A stretch of DNA of 64,000 bases. Origin: Deinococcus sp. KSM4-11. GTDB lineage: Bacteria > Deinococcota > Deinococci > Deinococcales > Deinococcaceae. Under the pieces are notes generated by a model, which ran no database searches, was not told the DNA's origin, and saw only the letters and a list, made by a program, of their open reading frames with translations. Location: assembly GCF_004801415.1 (NCBI RefSeq), contig NZ_SSNX01000004.1, positions 186,001-250,000 on the forward strand. The letters are read 5' to 3'. Of this stretch, positions 8,078 through 20,584 are shown piece by piece (the stretch's first letter is position 1; each line of letters opens with the position of its first letter). The position numbers and the translations under genes are program-made.

Positions 8078-9439
8078 ATGCCGTATATCAAGCTGAACAC
8101 GCCCATTCCCGGCCCGCAGTCCATTGCCCTCCAGAACCGCCGCGCCGACGCGGTCTCGCGCGGGCTGGGGCAGGCGAACGCGGTAGCAGTGGCATCGGCG
8201 CAGGGCTCGCTGGTCACCGACGTGGACGGCAATACCTTCGTGGATCTGGCGTGCGGCATCGGCATGATGGCCGTGGGGCACAACCACCCGAAGGTCGTGA
8301 AGGCCATTCAGGAACAGGCGGCGCAGGCGGTGCATCCGGGCGCGCTGGTCGTGAACTTCGAGGGCTACCCGGCGCTGGCCGAGCGCCTGAATTCGCTCAC
8401 GCCAGGCGACTTCCCCAAAAAGACGCTGCTGGCGAACGGCGGAGCCGAGGCGGTGGAGAACGCCGTGAAGATCGCGCGGGCGTTCACGGGCCGGGCCGGG
8501 ATCATCGTGTTCGAGGGCGCGTACCACGGGCGCACGAACCTGACGATGTCCATGACCAGCAAGTACGGGCTGTTCAAGAAGGGCTTCGGGCCGTTCGCGA
8601 GCGAGGTCTACCGCCTGCCCTTCCCGAATCCGTACCGTCCGCCGGTCGGGATGGACGCCGAGGCCTGGATCGACTGGTGCTGCTGGAACCTGGAGAACGC
8701 GCTGGTGGCGCAGATCGACGGCTCGGCGTTGGCGTGTATCGTGATCGAGCCGGTGATGGGCGAGGGCGGCTTCATTCCCACGCCCGCGAAGTTCCTGCGG
8801 AAGATCAGAGAAATCTGCGACCGCACGGGCGCGGTGATGATCGCCGATGAAATCCAGAGCGGCAGCGGGCGCACCGGGAAGATGTACGCCATCGAGCACT
8901 CGGGCGTGGTGCCGGATCTGGTCATCACGGCCAAGAGCCTCGGCGCAGGCGTGCCCGTGAGCGCCGTAACTGGCCGCGCGGAGATCATGGATGCTCCGCA
9001 CCTGGGCGGCATCGGCAGCACGTACGGCGGCAGCCCCCTGGCGTGCGCGGCGGCCCTGGCGGTGCTGGACGTGCTGCACCAACCGGGCTTCATGGAGAAC
9101 GCGAAGACCGTGGAGCGCGTGGTGCGCGAGGTCTGGGAACCGCTGCGCGGCGAGCTGCCCATCGGGGACATCCGGGGCATCGGCGCGATGATGGTCGTGG
9201 AGTTCGTGAAGGACACGCATACCAAGGAACCGTGGATGGAGGTGATCGCCAACGCCGTGCCGCTGGCCGTGAAGCGGGGCGTGCTGCTGATCCGCGCGGG
9301 CCTGTACTCCAACTGCATCCGCTTCCTGCCGGCGCTGGACATCCCCGAGGACATGCTGCGCGAGGCGCTCACCGCCGTGGCCGACGCGGTGAGCGAAGCC
9401 TACGCGGCGCTGCGCGAGCCGGAGGCCGTCAGCGCGTGA
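8078..9439 (+). CDS. gabT: 4-aminobutyrate aminotransferase
   Basis: 453 residues, class III PLP enzyme, with AAGGAG before the ATG. D257 (IADEIQSGSGRTG) and K286 (ITAKSLGAGVP) are the cofactor aspartate and lysine, and LLANGGAEAVENAVKIARAF and EGAYHGRTNLTMSMTSKYG are strongly GabT-like. It converts GABA plus 2-oxoglutarate to succinate semialdehyde plus glutamate. The downstream aldehyde dehydrogenase would complete the route to succinate. Its stop overlaps the following GNAT gene by 4 bases. It shares motifs with the 6462-7757 paralogue but has a longer N-terminus and an insertion after NPYRPPVGMD. Confidence 0.93.
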   Translation: MPYIKLNTPIPGPQSIALQNRRADAVSRGLGQANAVAVASAQGSLVTDVDGNTFVDLACGIGMMAVGHNHPKVVKAIQEQAAQAVHPGALVVNFEGYPALAERLNSLTPGDFPKKTLLANGGAEAVENAVKIARAFTGRAGIIVFEGAYHGRTNLTMSMTSKYGLFKKGFGPFASEVYRLPFPNPYRPPVGMDAEAWIDWCCWNLENALVAQIDGSALACIVIEPVMGEGGFIPTPAKFLRKIREICDRTGAVMIADEIQSGSGRTGKMYAIEHSGVVPDLVITAKSLGAGVPVSAVTGRAEIMDAPHLGGIGSTYGGSPLACAAALAVLDVLHQPGFMENAKTVERVVREVWEPLRGELPIGDIRGIGAMMVVEFVKDTHTKEPWMEVIANAVPLAVKRGVLLIRAGLYSNCIRFLPALDIPEDMLREALTAVADAVSEAYAALREPEAVSA

Positions 9440-10119
9440 CCGTCCTGCCGCGTTTCCTGGGCCGCGACGTGCTCGCCGCCCGCGCCGACGGGCGCTACGT
9501 GGTGGTGCAGGCCCGCGCCGATGACACCCCCGCCCTGGAGGCCGTGCAGCGCGCGTGCTTCCCGGATCTCTCCGAGGACGAGATCGCCACCGAACGGCAC
9601 TTCCGCTCGCACCAGGCACACTTCCCGGACGGGCAACTCGCCGTGCTGGACGTGGAGTCCGGCGACCTCGTCGCGTCGAGCAGCGACCTGCGCATGGACG
9701 TGGATTTCGCGCACTACGCGCACCCGTACCTGGAGGAGACCGGTGACAACCTCTTCACCACGCACGACCCGCACGGCGAGTGGCTGTACGGCGCGGATAT
9801 CGGCGTGCATCCCACCTGTCGCGGGCAGGGGCTAGCAACCCTGCTGTACGGAGCGCGGCATAACCTGATCCGCCGCCTGAACCTGCGCGGGCACATCGCC
9901 GGGGCGATGCCCAAGGGCTACGGCGCGGTGGCCGACGAGCTGAGCATCGAGCAGTACGTCATGGCGGTGATCCGGACTGAACGGTCGGACCCGGTGCTCA
10001 GCGTGCAACTCAGGCGCGGCTACGGCGTGTGGGGCATCATCCCGGACTATCTGGAGGACGACTCCTGCCGCAATTACGGCGTGTGCATCGTGTGGCGCAA
10101 CCGGGCCTACCGGTCATGA
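9436..10119 (+). CDS. GNAT-family N-acetyltransferase
   Basis: 227 residues from a GTG that overlaps the gabT stop (GTGA). The acetyl-CoA-binding motif A is GADIGVHPTCRGQGLATLLY (about residues 120-140). The C-terminal part, RRGYGVWGIIPDYLEDDSCR followed by NYGVCIVW, is like the GNAT proteins found beside nitrilase-type amidases. Its position between gabT and an amidohydrolase in one overlapping unit suggests it acetylates an amine intermediate or product of this pathway. That role is inference; the acceptor is unknown. Confidence 0.85.
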   Translation: MTVLPRFLGRDVLAARADGRYVVVQARADDTPALEAVQRACFPDLSEDEIATERHFRSHQAHFPDGQLAVLDVESGDLVASSSDLRMDVDFAHYAHPYLEETGDNLFTTHDPHGEWLYGADIGVHPTCRGQGLATLLYGARHNLIRRLNLRGHIAGAMPKGYGAVADELSIEQYVMAVIRTERSDPVLSVQLRRGYGVWGIIPDYLEDDSCRNYGVCIVWRNRAYRS

Positions 10120-11648
10120 GCACGCTGTACCACGGCGGTTCCATTCATCCCTGGGCCGATGCCCGGGCGGTGGAGGCCCTGCTGGTGCGGGACGGGCGCG
10201 TGGTGGCGGCCGGGCCGCTGGATGGTCTGGACGTCCGGGGTGCGACCCGCGTCGATCTGGGCGGCGCACATGCCTTCCCCGGCTTCACGGACGCACATGT
10301 GCATGTCTGGAAGGTGGGGCAGCTCCGCACCACGCTGCTCGATCTGCGGGAGGCGACGTCGCTGGACGATCTGGCCGGGCGGGTGGCGGCGAGGCACGCG
10401 GCACTCCCGGAAGGAGCGTGGCTGTGGGGACGCGGCTGGAACGAGGCCCGGCTGGGCGGTGCACCCACGCGCGATCTGCTTGACCGCCTCGCGCCCGGCC
10501 GTCCGGTGCTGCTGACCCGCACCTGCGCCCACATCCACGCGGTGAACACGCCCGCCCTGGAACTTGCTGGAATCCAGGCCGACACGCCCGCTCCGGCTGG
10601 GGGGGAGATCGACTTCGGGCGCGGCATCCTCACCGAGACGGCATATGGCCTCGTGTACGGCGCGATGCCGGAACCCACCCAGGCGCAGTTCGAGACGTGG
10701 ATTCTGGCGGGGCTGGACTCCCTGAAGGCGCTGGGCTACTCGGCCGTGACCGACCCGGCCGTCGATCCACCCCTGTACGCCGCCTACCGGGCGCTGGACG
10801 CGGCGGGCCACCTGCCGATCCGCGTGAACCTGCTGTCCATCCGCCGCCCGGACGGCGGGGCGGCCACGTACCCTCTGCCGGACAGGCATCAATCGCCCAT
10901 GCTGCGCTGCGACAGCGTCAAATTCTTCGCGGACGGCGGCCTGAGCGGCGCGACGGCGGCGGTCAGCGTGCCGTTCAAGGGCACGGGCACGCGGGGTGTG
11001 CTGCGCTTCGACACGGATGAGCTGTACGCCCTGGCCTGCGAGGCGCACACGGCAGGCTTCCGCATCGGCACGCACGCCATCGGGGACGTGGCCCTCACGC
11101 AGGTGCTGGGCGTGTACCAGCGGCTGGCTCGGGAGTATCCCGGTGGCCCCAGGCACCGCATTGAGCACTTCGGCCTGCCGAACGCGGAGCACCTGCGTCT
11201 GGCCCGCGCCCTGAACGTGATCGTCGTGCCGCAACCGGTCTTCCTGCACGAGCTGCGTGCCAATTACGACCGGTACGTCCCGGACGCGCTGGCCGGGCAG
11301 GTGTTCCCGCTGCGGGCCATGTTCGACGCGGGCCTGGACGTGGCCTTCTCGTCCGACGGCCCAGTGGTGCGCGAACTGCGGCCCATGAGCGGGCTGGCGG
11401 CCGCGGTGGCTGAACCCTACGTGCCGGGGCAGGCAGTCACACTCCCGCAGGCGCTCGGGGCGTACACGCGCGGCGGGGCGGTCGCGCACGGTGACGGGCA
11501 CGAGCGCGGCACGCTGGCATCCGGAAAACACGCCGATCTCACCATCATCGAGGGAAATCTCTTCGACACTGAGCCTCATTCCTGGCCGGACATCCCGGTG
11601 CGCGGCGGCGTCCTGGCAGACGTGACCGCCGAATCCGAACCCGCCTGA
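10116..11648 (+). CDS. YtcJ-like amidohydrolase (amidohydrolase family 3)
   Basis: 510 residues starting at the ATG that overlaps the GNAT stop (ATGA). Metal-site motifs of the amidohydrolase superfamily are visible: FPGFTDAHVHVW near residue 55, KFFADGGLSG near 270, IGTHAIGD near 317, HRIEHF near 345, and FSSDGPV near 410. The order and spacing match YtcJ-type cytosolic metal-dependent hydrolases that cleave amide or N-acyl bonds. With the adjacent GNAT it could form an acetylation/deacylation pair, but the substrate is unknown. Confidence 0.88.
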   Translation: MSTLYHGGSIHPWADARAVEALLVRDGRVVAAGPLDGLDVRGATRVDLGGAHAFPGFTDAHVHVWKVGQLRTTLLDLREATSLDDLAGRVAARHAALPEGAWLWGRGWNEARLGGAPTRDLLDRLAPGRPVLLTRTCAHIHAVNTPALELAGIQADTPAPAGGEIDFGRGILTETAYGLVYGAMPEPTQAQFETWILAGLDSLKALGYSAVTDPAVDPPLYAAYRALDAAGHLPIRVNLLSIRRPDGGAATYPLPDRHQSPMLRCDSVKFFADGGLSGATAAVSVPFKGTGTRGVLRFDTDELYALACEAHTAGFRIGTHAIGDVALTQVLGVYQRLAREYPGGPRHRIEHFGLPNAEHLRLARALNVIVVPQPVFLHELRANYDRYVPDALAGQVFPLRAMFDAGLDVAFSSDGPVVRELRPMSGLAAAVAEPYVPGQAVTLPQALGAYTRGGAVAHGDGHERGTLASGKHADLTIIEGNLFDTEPHSWPDIPVRGGVLADVTAESEPA

Positions 11649-11692
11649 CGCCCCTGTTCCATCCGCTCTGCCCGACGCTTCCTGGAGGCCCC

Positions 11693-13141
11693 ATGACCAC
11701 CCTGCTCAACGATCCCGTCACCCGCTCCAAGGCCTATTTCGATGGCGAGTGGCGCAGCGCCCCGAAGACCTTCGAGGTCATCCACCCCGGCAACAGTCAG
11801 ACCATCGGCTCGGTGGCCGACTGCACCGCCGACGATGCCCGCCGCGCCATCGACGCCGCCGAGGTCGCCCTGCAGGAGTGGCGGAAGGTCAACCCGTACA
11901 GGCGCGGGCAGATCCTCCGGAAGTGGCACGACCTGATGTTCGAGCACAAGGAACAGCTGGCCCGCCTGATGACGCTGGAGATGGGCAAACCCATCACCGA
12001 GACACGCGGCGAGGTGCACTACGCGGCCAGTTTCATCGAGTGGTGCTCCGAGGAGGCCAGTCGCATCGGCGGCGAGCGGGTGCCGTCGCGCTTCGACCAC
12101 AAGCGCGGGTTTACCAGCAGCGAGCCGGTCGGCATCGTGTACGCCGTGACCCCCTGGAACTTCCCGGCCGGGATGATCACCCGCAAGGCCGCGCCGGCCC
12201 TGGCTGCCGGCTGCGTCATGATCCTCAAGCCCGCCGAGCAGAGCCCCATGACGGCGCTGTACCTCGCGGAACTGTGGCTCCAGGCGGGCGGCCCCGCCAA
12301 TACCCTGCAGGTGCTGCCCACCAACGACGCCCCGGCCTTCAGCGTGCCCTTCATGGACGACCCGCGGGTGCGCAAACTGACCTTCACGGGTTCGACTGCC
12401 GTGGGCCGCCTGCTGTACGGGCAGGCCGCGAAGACCATCAAGCGCGTGTCGCTGGAACTCGGCGGGCACGCCCCCTTCCTGATCTTCGCGGACGCCGACC
12501 TGGAGAAGGCCGCGCGGGAGGTCATGAACAGCAAGTTCCGCAACGCCGGCCAGACCTGTATCTCCACCAACCGGGTGTACGTGCAGCGCGAGGTCGCGCC
12601 GGAGTTCACGGCCGTCCTCTCCAGGCTCACGGGCGACCTCGTGCTCGGCGATCCGCTGCTCGACAGCACCGGCGTCGGCCCGGTCGTCGAGCAGGCCGGA
12701 CTGGACAAGGTGCGCGCCCAGGTGGACGACGCCATTTCACGCGGCGCGACCGCGACCGTCGGCGGCCACGTTCGGGACGGGCTGTACTTCCAGCCCACCG
12801 TCCTCACGGACGTCCACCCGGACTCGCTGATCCTGCGCGAGGAAACCTTCGGTCCGGTGGCCCCCGTCGTCGTGTTCGACACCGAGGAAGAGGGCTTGGC
12901 CCTGGCGAACGCCAGCGAGTACGGCCTCGCCGCGTACGCCTACACCCGCGACCTGGGCCGCGCCTTCCGCGTCGCCGAGGGCCTGGAATACGGCATCGTC
13001 GGCATCAACGACGGGGGTCCCAGTGCCGCCGCGCCCCAGATGCCCTTCGGCGGCATGAAGAACAGCGGCGTCGGCCGCGAGGGCGGGCACTGGGGCCTCG
13101 ACGAGTACCTGGAGACGAAGTACATCAGCATGGGAATCTGA
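11693..13141 (+). CDS. gabD: NAD(P)-dependent succinate-semialdehyde dehydrogenase-type aldehyde dehydrogenase
   Basis: 482 residues, typical for GabD. Catalytic C289 lies in NAGQTCIST and the general-base E255 in LELGGHAP. VTPWNFPAGMITRKAAPALAAG and FTGSTAVGRLL are the cofactor-binding segments. It oxidises succinate semialdehyde, the GabT product, to succinate. The start has TGGAGG upstream and the gene lies 44 bases after the amidohydrolase, as last gene of the block. It could also take the acetaldehyde made by EutBC, but the sequence is closer to the semialdehyde type. Confidence 0.9.
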   Translation: MTTLLNDPVTRSKAYFDGEWRSAPKTFEVIHPGNSQTIGSVADCTADDARRAIDAAEVALQEWRKVNPYRRGQILRKWHDLMFEHKEQLARLMTLEMGKPITETRGEVHYAASFIEWCSEEASRIGGERVPSRFDHKRGFTSSEPVGIVYAVTPWNFPAGMITRKAAPALAAGCVMILKPAEQSPMTALYLAELWLQAGGPANTLQVLPTNDAPAFSVPFMDDPRVRKLTFTGSTAVGRLLYGQAAKTIKRVSLELGGHAPFLIFADADLEKAAREVMNSKFRNAGQTCISTNRVYVQREVAPEFTAVLSRLTGDLVLGDPLLDSTGVGPVVEQAGLDKVRAQVDDAISRGATATVGGHVRDGLYFQPTVLTDVHPDSLILREETFGPVAPVVVFDTEEEGLALANASEYGLAAYAYTRDLGRAFRVAEGLEYGIVGINDGGPSAAAPQMPFGGMKNSGVGREGGHWGLDEYLETKYISMGI

Positions 13142-13242
13142 GGCGACAGGTGCCGCCATCGGATCGCTCACGCCGGCGCAGCGGCGCGGCGCTGGCCGAT
13201 CCACGGCGTCTCCTGTTCGCCCTGCGCTCTGCGCCCACCCAC

Positions 13243-13272
13243 TTGGCCCTTCCCGCGCGGGCGTGATACACT
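13243..13272 (+). promoter_or_regulatory. Promoter of the rpmH operon
   Basis: TTGGCC (13243-13248) and TACACT (13267-13272) are 18 bases apart, a good sigma-70-type promoter. It gives a leader of about 85 bases before rpmH. Confidence 0.65.
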
Positions 13273-13282
13273 CCCGGAGTTT

Positions 13283-13297
13283 GCCCCGAAACGGGGC
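13283..13297 (+). other. Hairpin in the rpmH leader
   Basis: GCCCCG-AAA-CGGGGC forms a compact 5-6 bp GAAA-type hairpin about 10 bases after the predicted transcription start. No T-tract follows. It may stabilise the mRNA or take part in control; its function is unknown. Confidence 0.4.
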
Positions 13298-13363
13298 GCC
13301 GCGTGAAGTCGGCCGGTCAGGGCAGCAGTGCCGGCCGCCACGCCGCGAGCAAGGAGAGCAGAG

Positions 13364-13507
13364 ATGAAGCGTACCTACCAGCCCAACGTCCGCAAGCGGG
13401 CCAAGACCCACGGTTTCCGCGCCCGCATGAAGACCAAGTCCGGCCGCAACATCCTGGCGCGTCGCCGTGCCAAGGGCCGTCACCAGCTGACCGTCAGCGA
13501 CGAGTAA
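13364..13507 (+). CDS. rpmH: 50S ribosomal protein L34
   Basis: 47 residues, [18 protein letters not shown] through [15 protein letters not shown]. This is the full L34 sequence with its characteristic KRTYQP start and the very basic middle. AAGGAG lies 8 bases upstream. It is a structural protein of the large ribosomal subunit and heads the conserved rpmH-rnpA-yidD-yidC order. Confidence 0.98.
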   Translation: MKRTYQPNVRKRAKTHGFRARMKTKSGRNILARRRAKGRHQLTVSDE

Positions 13508-13580
13508 GCTCCACACCCCGGAGCGGCATATTTCCCAGTCCCCGACCCCCAGCGCCACGCAGGAACGGCCCCGCCGTCCG

Positions 13581-14017
<437 letters not shown>

Positions 14018-14021
<4 letters not shown>

Positions 14022-14277
14022 GCCTCGCTGCGCGCGGTCTGGTGAAGGTCGTCCGTTACTACCAGCACGAGCTTTCCCCCCGGAAACCCGTGCCCACCTG
14101 CCGGTTCACGCCGACCTGCTCGGAGTATGCTGCCCAGGCCATCGAGAAGCACGGGGCGCTGCGGGGCGGCTGGCTGGCCGCGTGGCGCATCGTGCGCTGC
14201 AATCCGCTGGTACCGGGCGGCTTCGACCCGGTGCCGGAGCACTTTCCCTCGCAGCTTCACCCCAACAAGAGAACCCC

Positions 14278-14281
<4 letters not shown>
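14018..14281 (+). CDS. yidD: Membrane protein insertion efficiency factor
   Basis: 87 residues. The family motif [20 protein letters not shown] is followed by [24 protein letters not shown], both fully present. YidD is a small membrane-associated protein that helps YidC-dependent insertion. ATG overlaps the rnpA stop, and its own stop overlaps the yidC start (ATGA) by 4 bases, as usual for this cluster. Confidence 0.96.
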
Positions 14282-15909
<1,628 letters not shown>

Positions 15910-16768
15910 GCCGTTCCCACGCGCTTCCCAGTGGAGGCCCGGCCAGTGCCGTGGCCTCCGCTTCTTTCTTGGACATCTGTGTGGGCACCGATGCAGGCGC
16001 AGACGGCCCTGCGGCACTTGCGCTCCCGTTTCCCAGCAATTCCCGCACCGTGACGAGGCGGTAGCCTTCCCGCCGCAGGCCGGCGATGATGCCGGGGAGC
16101 GCCAGCGCCGTGGCTGGCGCGTGCCCGCCGCTGACGTGCAGCACGACGATGCTGCCATCCTGCACGCGGCCCAGCGTCTGCCGGACGATCACCGCCGGAT
16201 TGCTCTGGTTCACGTCCCCCCCGATCACGTCCCAGTGCACGACCTGAAGGTGTGCGGCCTGTGCGAGCTGCACGTCGGCCGCCGTGGCGCAGCCGCCAGG
16301 AAAGCGGAAGTACTGCGGCGTGTCCCCGGTCGCCTGGGCGATCGCCCGCTGCGAGCGCAGGATGTCCGGCCCCTTGGCAGTCGGGGCGATGGCCGCCAGT
16401 CCGTAGCACGGCTGCGAGAAGCCCGGATGGTCGTAACTGTGATCCTCGACCTCGAACAGCGGATTGTGCGCCAGCGCCCACGCCGAGGCCGCATACACCT
16501 GCGACCACATGCCAGTCAGGAAGAAGGTCGCGGGCACCTGTGCGCGCTCCAGCACACGGACGACCGCCTCATTGTCGAAGGTCAGGACGCGCCCGGAGCG
16601 CAGTTCCTGCTCCATGCCGGGCGTCATGTCCGCGTCGAAGGTCAGGGCCACCTCCCGGACGGTGCGCGGCCCGTGGGTGATCACGCCGGGTGCATCCAGC
16701 GAGGGCCGGACGGCGAGAGCTGAACTGGACAGAGTCAACGCCGCGAGCAGGACGGACTTCATGCCCGA

Positions 16769-16774
16769 AGTGTG
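16769..16774 (-). promoter_or_regulatory. -10 box of leaderless deacetylase gene
   Basis: CACACT on the minus strand ends 6 bases before the ATG at 16762. No good -35 is seen. Confidence 0.45.
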
Positions 16775-16819
16775 AAAGCCCCGGATCACGGCCAGATGGA
16801 GGCGGTGCCCGGTGGGGGT

Positions 16820-18067
16820 TTATAGGGAGTCGAGCCCGGCCCGCGCCGCCGCGAACTCGGGCCGCAGGCGCAGCGCAGCGCGGTATTCGGCCTGGGCTTC
16901 GGCGCTGCGGCCCAGCCCGGCCAACGCCCGCGCCCGCCAGTAATGGGCTTCCTCGTGGCGGGGCACGGAACGCAGCACCGCGCCCGTCAGGGCCAGCACC
17001 TTGCCGTACTGTCCGGTGCGCGTGTACGCCTCCAGGGGGCCGAATTCATACCACAGGGTGCGCCACGGCAGGCCGCCCTGCACCCACGCCGGGCGGGTCG
17101 GGTCGAGCGTCCGGTCAGGCTGGGCGGCCAGGGCCTGATCAAAGGCCCGCGCCGCACCAATGGCGTCGCCCTGATCGAGCCGGGCTTGCCCCAGATTCGA
17201 GTACGACATGGCATCCCCTATGCGGTCGGCCTCGGCCTGGGCCACGCGCAGGGCCTCGGTTCTGGCGGTGGCCGGATCGGCGTGAGAACCCAGCACCGCT
17301 CGCATCTGCGCGGTTTTTTCCAGCGGGGTCACCACCAGGAAGGTGCGACCGAACGCCCGCCACATCCCGTCGAACGTCGTGTAGTCCAGCTTCAGCGGCC
17401 CCAGGTACGAGTCCAGGGCGCTGAACTGCTGCGCCGCGTCGTCGTAACCGGTCAGCAGGCGGTAGTGCCCCATGCCGCCCGAGTCGTGCGTGATGAACCA
17501 CGTCTCCACGATCACCGGAAAGCCCGCGGCCAGCAGGCCACGCAGCAGGGTGCGGTCGCCGCCGCGCGCCAGGTGCACGTCCATGCCCCGTGACCGAGCG
17601 TATCTGGCCAGTTCGTCCGGCGACACGTTCACGTCCCCCACACTGGGCTTCAGCTTCGGCGCGATGTCGTACTGCGTGAGCTGGCTGCCCCAGCGGTTCA
17701 GGGCCATGCCAATGGTGACCGGCCCGCAGTTGTTCATACGCTGGTACTCGTGCCGGATGCCGGAGATGGTCGCGTGCGTGGGCACTGGGGGAGTGGAAGC
17801 AGGCGTCACGTCGGGCGGGGTTACATTGGGCGCCGTCGGCTCCACTGAGGCAGGCTCCGTGGTCGGCACGGCCGGGATGGACGCGTCCGGCGCAGCGCTG
17901 ACCGGTTCAGGAGCGGGGGCGGTGGTGACGGGAACCTCCGGCTCTATTTGTGCAGTGGCCGCCACCACTGGTGCGCCGCGTTTTGCCTGCAACAAACCCA
18001 CGCCGAACGCGGCCCCTACGAGCAGGCCGGCCGTCAGCAGCAGGGCAGGAAGACGCATTCCTGTCAT
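16820..18067 (-). CDS. Exported C39-like cysteine peptidase with TPR repeats
   Basis: 415 residues. The start at 18067 has GGCAGGGA upstream; an ATG three codons later (18058) is possible. One N-terminal membrane anchor (residues about 5-27) is followed by a proline/threonine/alanine-rich linker (about 40-98). The peptidase_C39_2 domain follows, with C114 in NNCGPVTIGMAL and H201 in GGMGHYRLLTGYDD. A VETWFITH strand precedes the histidine. Residues about 280-415 contain TPR-like helices (AMSYSNLGQARLDQGDAIGA, HYWRARALAGLGRSAEAQAE). Such proteins are envelope peptidases or peptidase-like binding proteins; the target is unknown. Confidence 0.8.
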   Translation of the reverse strand: MTGMRLPALLLTAGLLVGAAFGVGLLQAKRGAPVVAATAQIEPEVPVTTAPAPEPVSAAPDASIPAVPTTEPASVEPTAPNVTPPDVTPASTPPVPTHATISGIRHEYQRMNNCGPVTIGMALNRWGSQLTQYDIAPKLKPSVGDVNVSPDELARYARSRGMDVHLARGGDRTLLRGLLAAGFPVIVETWFITHDSGGMGHYRLLTGYDDAAQQFSALDSYLGPLKLDYTTFDGMWRAFGRTFLVVTPLEKTAQMRAVLGSHADPATARTEALRVAQAEADRIGDAMSYSNLGQARLDQGDAIGAARAFDQALAAQPDRTLDPTRPAWVQGGLPWRTLWYEFGPLEAYTRTGQYGKVLALTGAVLRSVPRHEEAHYWRARALAGLGRSAEAQAEYRAALRLRPEFAAARAGLDSL

Positions 18068-18132
18068 CGTCCCTGCCCTTCATGATCCGCTGCTGAGTGA
18101 GAACCGTCGTTCAGGCCACGCTCTACGCCACC

Positions 18133-19130
<998 letters not shown>

Positions 19131-19134
<4 letters not shown>

Positions 19135-20285
19135 GGTCGGGCCTCCAGGGCGCGCTGCTCGGCGGTGATCTGCTCGCGCTGTCGTCTGAGCTGCGGCGTA
19201 GGTTCCGCGAAGACGTGGTCGAGAATTTCCTCGGGTGTCGGTTCGGGGTACCCGTCCGCCTCGGCCAGGGCGGCCTCGAACTCGGCGGCGATGTCGGCCA
19301 GCAGGGCAGTCTCGTCGGCATCGGTCAGCAGCCCCTCACTGAACAGGTGCGTCCGGAGCCGCAGCACCGGGTCTCTGGCATCCCAGCCAGCGTTGTCAGC
19401 GTCGGTACGGTAACGGGTCGGATCGTCGGCGGTCGTGTGGGGCTTCACGCGGTATGTGACCGTCTCGATCAGCGTGGGGCCGCCGCCGCTGCGGGCGCGT
19501 TCCACCGCCTCGCGCGTCACGTGGTAGGTCGCCAGGGCGTCGTTGCCGTCCACGCGCACGCCGGGAATGCCGTAGCCATCGGCCCGGCGCGACAGGTTCG
19601 TGGCCTTCGTCTGGTGGCGGGTGGGCACGGAAATCGCCCAGCCGTTGTTCTGGAGGATGAACACGCAGGGGGCATTCAGCGCGCCCGCGAAGTTCAGCGC
19701 CTCGTGGAAGTCCCCCTCGCTGCTGCCCCCATCCCCGATGTACGCCATGGCGATGTTCCGGGTGCCCAGCCGCCGCTCGGCCAGCGCCGCGCCGACTGCC
19801 TGCGGGTACTGCGTGGCGATGGGAATGTAGAAGGGCAGCACCTTGAGGTCGTCGGGCATGTGCCAGCCGTGTGGCGAGGTGCGCCAGTACGCGATGGCCC
19901 GCGCGATCGGCAGGCCCAGCGTGAGTGCCGCACCCGTGTCGCGGTAGGTCGGGAACAGCCAGTCGGCCCGGGTCAGTGCGGCGGCCGTGCCAACCTGGCT
20001 GGCCTCCATGCCGCCGTAGGGGGGGAACACGCCCAGGCGGCCCTGGCGGTACAGCACCCAGCCGCGCTCGTCGAAATGCCGCGCGCGGCGCATCTGGCGG
20101 TACAGGCCCAGGCGGGTTTCGATGTCCGGCAGCAGCTCCGGTTGGGTGACCGTGCCGTCGGGCGCGACGATCTGAACCATGTCCTCGGCAGCCTGCGCTG
20201 CCTCGTAGGCGCTGCGGGCCGCGTGGTATGCGGCGTCCGTGGCTTCGGACTCGCGCGGTGGAGGGTCGGATAAAGGTGTGGTCAT
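19131..20285 (-). CDS. bkdA: Branched-chain 2-oxo acid dehydrogenase E1 component, alpha subunit
   Basis: 384 residues. The start at 20285 has AGGAG 7 bases upstream; the frame is open for another 336 bases but that part is not protein-like. The thiamine diphosphate/Mg motif is [20 protein letters not shown] followed by [13 protein letters not shown]. The conserved phosphorylation-loop region appears as [17 protein letters not shown]. It is first gene of a two-gene unit with the beta subunit, transcribed from the promoter at 20449-20477. Confidence 0.93.
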
Positions 20286-20448
20286 GGGAGCTCCTGTGCG
20301 GCGGGGTCGGGATCGCGGGGCGGGGTCCGGACAGCGCGTCAGGGCGCGCGGCGCTGGTTCAGCAACCGGCGTGGTGGAGCAGAGGCGGGGCGCGGCATCT
20401 TCGGCATATCGCAGAGGGCGGGCGGGTGCCCGGAATGGAGATGCTTTC

Positions 20449-20477
20449 AGCGTAGCAGCGGGACGGCACGGAACCAA
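20449..20477 (-). promoter_or_regulatory. Promoter of the bkd operon
   Basis: On the minus strand, TTGGTT (20472-20477) and TACGCT (20449-20454) are separated by 17 bases. The predicted start is near 20441. Confidence 0.6.
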
Positions 20478-20571
20478 ACGGGCGGTTCGTTCCTGGAGAC
20501 CCCCCGGCGCACCTGGTTCTCCGGATCCACTTCCGTCTGCTCTGGCCCAGGGTGCTCTGTCCAGGGCGGGG

Positions 20572-20577
20572 TACACT
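20572..20577 (+). promoter_or_regulatory. -10 box of leaderless rlmB
   Basis: TACACT ends 7 bases before the rlmB ATG at 20585, and there is no ribosome binding site, indicating a leaderless mRNA. Confidence 0.6.
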
Positions 20578-20584
20578 GCCCGAT

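Larger units (their letters stand above)
20286..20584. other. Divergent control region between bkdA and rlmB
   Basis: The 299-base gap carries the bkd promoter (20449-20477, minus strand), the leaderless rlmB -10 box (20572-20577) and a predicted untranslated bkd leader of about 155 bases. No other gene or repeat is visible. Confidence 0.6.
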
